From an uncultured Bacilli bacterium (GTDB lineage: Bacteria; Bacillota_I; Bacilli_A; RF39; UBA660), in contig CANQLN010000051.1 in NCBI GenBank assembly GCA_947624695.1, positions 1 to 7,313 of the forward strand: a DNA stretch of 7,313 nucleotides, read 5' to 3'. Both the position numbers and the translations under genes were made by a program. Each line of letters starts with the position of its first letter. Within the stretch, counting starts at the first letter, position 1. Positions 5,861-7,313 of this stretch are shown here, piece after piece. Under the pieces are notes generated by a model. That model was not told the DNA's origin. It saw only the letters and a program-made list of their open reading frames with translations, and ran no database searches.

Positions 5861-7160
5861 AATCAGGAACACCGGCAATTAAATAAGGATGCTCAAGCGT
5901 TCCTTCACCTGATAATTTTAAACCGGATACTAGATAGAAGACTGGGCGAACCGAAAGGTGGGCGCTGTAGCCACCCGCGTTTGTAAAACCACTACTATGC
6001 ACAAGCCATGCCGCAACGGCGGTAGCCTGCGACATAGTCCAGTCAAACTGGTCAGGTGGATCGACATGTGTCGAACTTAAGCTTGACGTATCATTATTAC
6101 TTAAGTGCATCCAACCGCTTGTACACTTTCCATAATCATTCGAACTTGGATGACATCTTAAACTATCTCCTCCTGATAGCCAATAATCACTGGCATATAT
6201 TAAGCCTATTTTTGTATTTGATAGTGTTCCGTGATTACTTCCACTTGTTATTGCATTTTGTTCATTTTGATATGCTTGGGTACTGATTGTTGATGCATCA
6301 AATCCTGATCTTTCATTATAAGGTACATCTCCATAACCCCAATCATGTGGTGATATTAATTTTGTCCAATATGTTTCTGTTTCTCCTTCTTGCATATATT
6401 CATATCTACTTTGAGCTTTTAAGAATAGTGTTCCATTTAATCCTTCTTGAAGAGGACTTGTCGCCCAGGTTTGTCCACTTGAACCCCATGCTTGACCAGA
6501 ATTTGACGTCCCTCCTTGATCAGAATTTAACGCCTCTCTTTTTATTATTTTTATTTCATTATTTGTTGTATCTATTCCTATTATTCTATACATATATTTA
6601 TCAGTATCCCTGGTACATATTCCCTCATCATCTGTTCCAAAACATATATAATTATTTACATCATTTGTTATTGTTGCTCCGCTTGTTGTTACTTGGCCTT
6701 GAAAACGGCGAAGAGTATCTCCTGTTCTTCCTTTCATATGCTCATCGCTTTCTAATTGACCACTAGTTTTTTTGACAATTAATCCTACCGCATCCTCTAT
6801 ACTAGCAAAATATAAATAACAATAAAGAGTTGTATTTGTATTCATTGTTGCTGTAAACGTATCTTCGTTAAAACTAAAAACATCTAACGTATTCTGTTTT
6901 ATTCCTTCTCCATCATAACATTCAGACCTAATATAAGCATGAGTATCTATATCTGGCCAATCATTACGATCTGTAATCTCATTATATTGTCCTGTTCCAT
7001 CATCTAACATATAAGCAAACATACTACTATTTTTTATTTCTTCTTTGTTATATGTTACTTTTTCAATATTATTCTCTAATTCTTTTTTAGGCATAATTAT
7101 AAAGGCTATTTCACCTACTATAAAGATGATTTCTAATATTAATATTATTTTCTTTTTCAT
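5859..7160 (-). CDS. Membrane-anchored surface protein with C-terminal variable-lectin-like domain, likely DGR target
   Basis: A 433-residue surface protein. Residues 2-4 are Lys and 5-23 hydrophobic: an N-terminal anchor or signal segment without a clear cleavage site. Residues ~47-118 form a small module with C81 and C114, ending in LYCYLYF. Residues ~124-230 contain another Cys pair (C173, C182), KYMYRIIGID and EIKIIKREAL. Residues ~235-350 carry W-rich motifs and KIGLIYASDYWLSGG. Residues 374-410 (WTMSQ, AAWLVHSSG, LSVRPVFYL) match the W-S-S ... A-W-Y-V ... G-x-V-x-x-x ... Y-x-V-R-P-V layout of DUF1566/Fib_succ_major-type C-type-lectin domains, which are frequent DGR targets. The family assignment is by recognition, not search. 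The DNA for this part is GC-rich and A-poor, unlike the rest of the gene. An AGGAGGAA site precedes the ATG, overlapping the previous gene's TAG. A role in binding outside ligands is inferred. Confidence 0.88.
   Translation of the reverse strand: MKKKIILILEIIFIVGEIAFIIMPKKELENNIEKVTYNKEEIKNSSMFAYMLDDGTGQYNEITDRNDWPDIDTHAYIRSECYDGEGIKQNTLDVFSFNEDTFTATMNTNTTLYCYLYFASIEDAVGLIVKKTSGQLESDEHMKGRTGDTLRRFQGQVTTSGATITNDVNNYICFGTDDEGICTRDTDKYMYRIIGIDTTNNEIKIIKREALNSDQGGTSNSGQAWGSSGQTWATSPLQEGLNGTLFLKAQSRYEYMQEGETETYWTKLISPHDWGYGDVPYNERSGFDASTISTQAYQNEQNAITSGSNHGTLSNTKIGLIYASDYWLSGGDSLRCHPSSNDYGKCTSGWMHLSNNDTSSLSSTHVDPPDQFDWTMSQATAVAAWLVHSSGFTNAGGYSAHLSVRPVFYLVSGLKLSGEGTLEHPYLIAGVPD
5931..6041 (-). other. 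Candidate DGR variable region (GC-rich, A-poor, codon-anomalous 3' segment)
   Basis: This segment encodes residues 374-410 of the 433-residue gene. The block 5941-6060 is 69/120 G+C (57.5%), while the 60-base blocks on either side are 37-40%. The coding strand has only 20 A in 120. Codons such as GCC, GCG, TCG, CGC, GGC and CAC cluster here, and seven codons in a row end in T or C (residues 396-402: G, G, Y, S, A, H, L). That is what adenine-specific randomisation of AAC/AAT codons would leave. No template copy or reverse transcriptase is in the window, so the assignment is inference. Confidence 0.55.
6061..6074. repeat. Short inverted repeat at the edge of the GC-rich segment
   Basis: TCGACA-TG-TGTCGA is a perfect 6-bp inverted repeat with a 2-base centre. 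It lies exactly where GC content changes from about 40% to 58%, on the start-codon side of the candidate variable region. It may be chance within coding sequence. Confidence 0.4.
6465..6533 (-). repeat. Three degenerate 21-24-bp tandem coding repeats
   Basis: Three adjacent units encode ALNSDQGG, TSNSGQAW and GSSGQTW (residues 210-232 of the 433-residue protein). The first two units are 24 bp and match at 19 of 24 bases; the third is 21 bp and weaker. They form a Gly/Ser/Gln-rich linker before the W-rich domain. Confidence 0.6.
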
Positions 7161-7168
7161 TCTTCCTC

Positions 7169-7313
7169 CTACTTAGTTTTAAAATAAACATAACAGACAT
7201 TTGGCTTATCTGTTATAACTTTTATCTTATTATTTTCATATGTTACAGTTGTTTCGGAATTTGAATTAGTACATTCGTATCCTTCCATATCATATGTATC
7301 ATCTGCTATTACA
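7169..7313 (-). CDS. 3' end of an upstream surface-protein gene (runs off right edge)
   Basis: A reading frame open to the right edge encodes 47 residues ending CYVYFKTK and a TAG stop. Two cysteines (14 and 40 of the visible part) flank a beta-rich stretch (TYENNKIKVITDKPNV). The layout, Cys then a short strand pair then C-Y-x-Y-F, matches residues 81-118 of the following 433-residue protein (SECYDG to LYCYLYF), so the two genes share a module. The TAG overlaps the TAGGAGG ribosome site of the next gene, whose ATG lies 8 bases on, which indicates one coupled operon. The start and overall function are outside the window. Confidence 0.8.
   Translation of the reverse strand, partial: VIADDTYDMEGYECTNSNSETTVTYENNKIKVITDKPNVCYVYFKTK

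Noticed and set aside
5931..6062. Recent horizontal transfer as the cause of the GC-rich block
   Set aside because: The block is only about 120 bp, sits inside an intact domain, and its loss is concentrated in coding-strand A, which fits base-specific diversification better. It is not fully excluded.
6056..6766. Two plus-strand reading frames opposite the 433-residue gene
   Set aside because: They are antisense shadows. The minus-strand frame has a start, a ribosome site, family motifs and a terminator.
1..7313. UGA read as tryptophan, because no gene here ends in TGA
   Set aside because: No gene has an in-frame TGA and tryptophans use TGG. With seven stop codons in AT-rich DNA, the absence of TGA can be chance.
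1..7313. CRISPR array, tRNA, rRNA or insertion sequence
   Set aside because: No spaced direct repeats, cloverleaf, rRNA motif or transposase with terminal repeats was seen; the only regular repeats are the coding ones described.

Overview
The window is AT-rich, and every gene I can support lies on the minus strand, so transcription runs from high to low coordinates. The standard code fits, since all reading frames are intact and end in TAA or TAG. The low GC, strong GGAGG-type ribosome sites, a phenylalanine T-box, a Firmicutes-type zinc-cluster PheS, and surface proteins of the CYLYF / VRPVFYL type suggest an uncultured gut Bacillota lineage close to the Bacilli/Mollicutes boundary. The taxonomic placement is inference.

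Reading in the direction of transcription, the right edge (7313 to 5859) is a surface-protein operon. It holds the tail of one secreted protein and then an intact 433-residue membrane-anchored protein. The last ~60 residues of that protein form a variable-lectin-like domain encoded by a sharply bounded GC-rich, A-poor DNA segment (about 5931-6062). It looks like the variable region of a diversity-generating retroelement (DGR) target. A terminator follows. Next (5751 to 4132) comes a promoter, a type II membrane protein of unknown function, and an archaeal/ER-type (SipW-like) signal peptidase that also has its own promoter and ends in a terminator. A monocistronic rubrerythrin (4142 to 3550) follows, for peroxide defence.

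The left half (3575 to 1) is a phenylalanyl-tRNA synthetase operon under a complete T-box riboswitch (UUC specifier, antiterminator motif, terminator hairpin). Two extra genes sit between the riboswitch and pheS. The first is a 299-residue protein with an exact 35-residue repeat that closely resembles the mTERF family of eukaryotic organelles. The second is a 126-residue protein with weaker similar units. pheS and pheT follow, tightly coupled; pheT runs off the left edge. The T-box should therefore place the mTERF-like proteins under control of uncharged tRNA-Phe together with both synthetase subunits.

The two most unusual signals are the mTERF-like genes inside a T-box/pheST operon and the DGR-like hypervariable segment. 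No reverse transcriptase or template repeat lies in the window.
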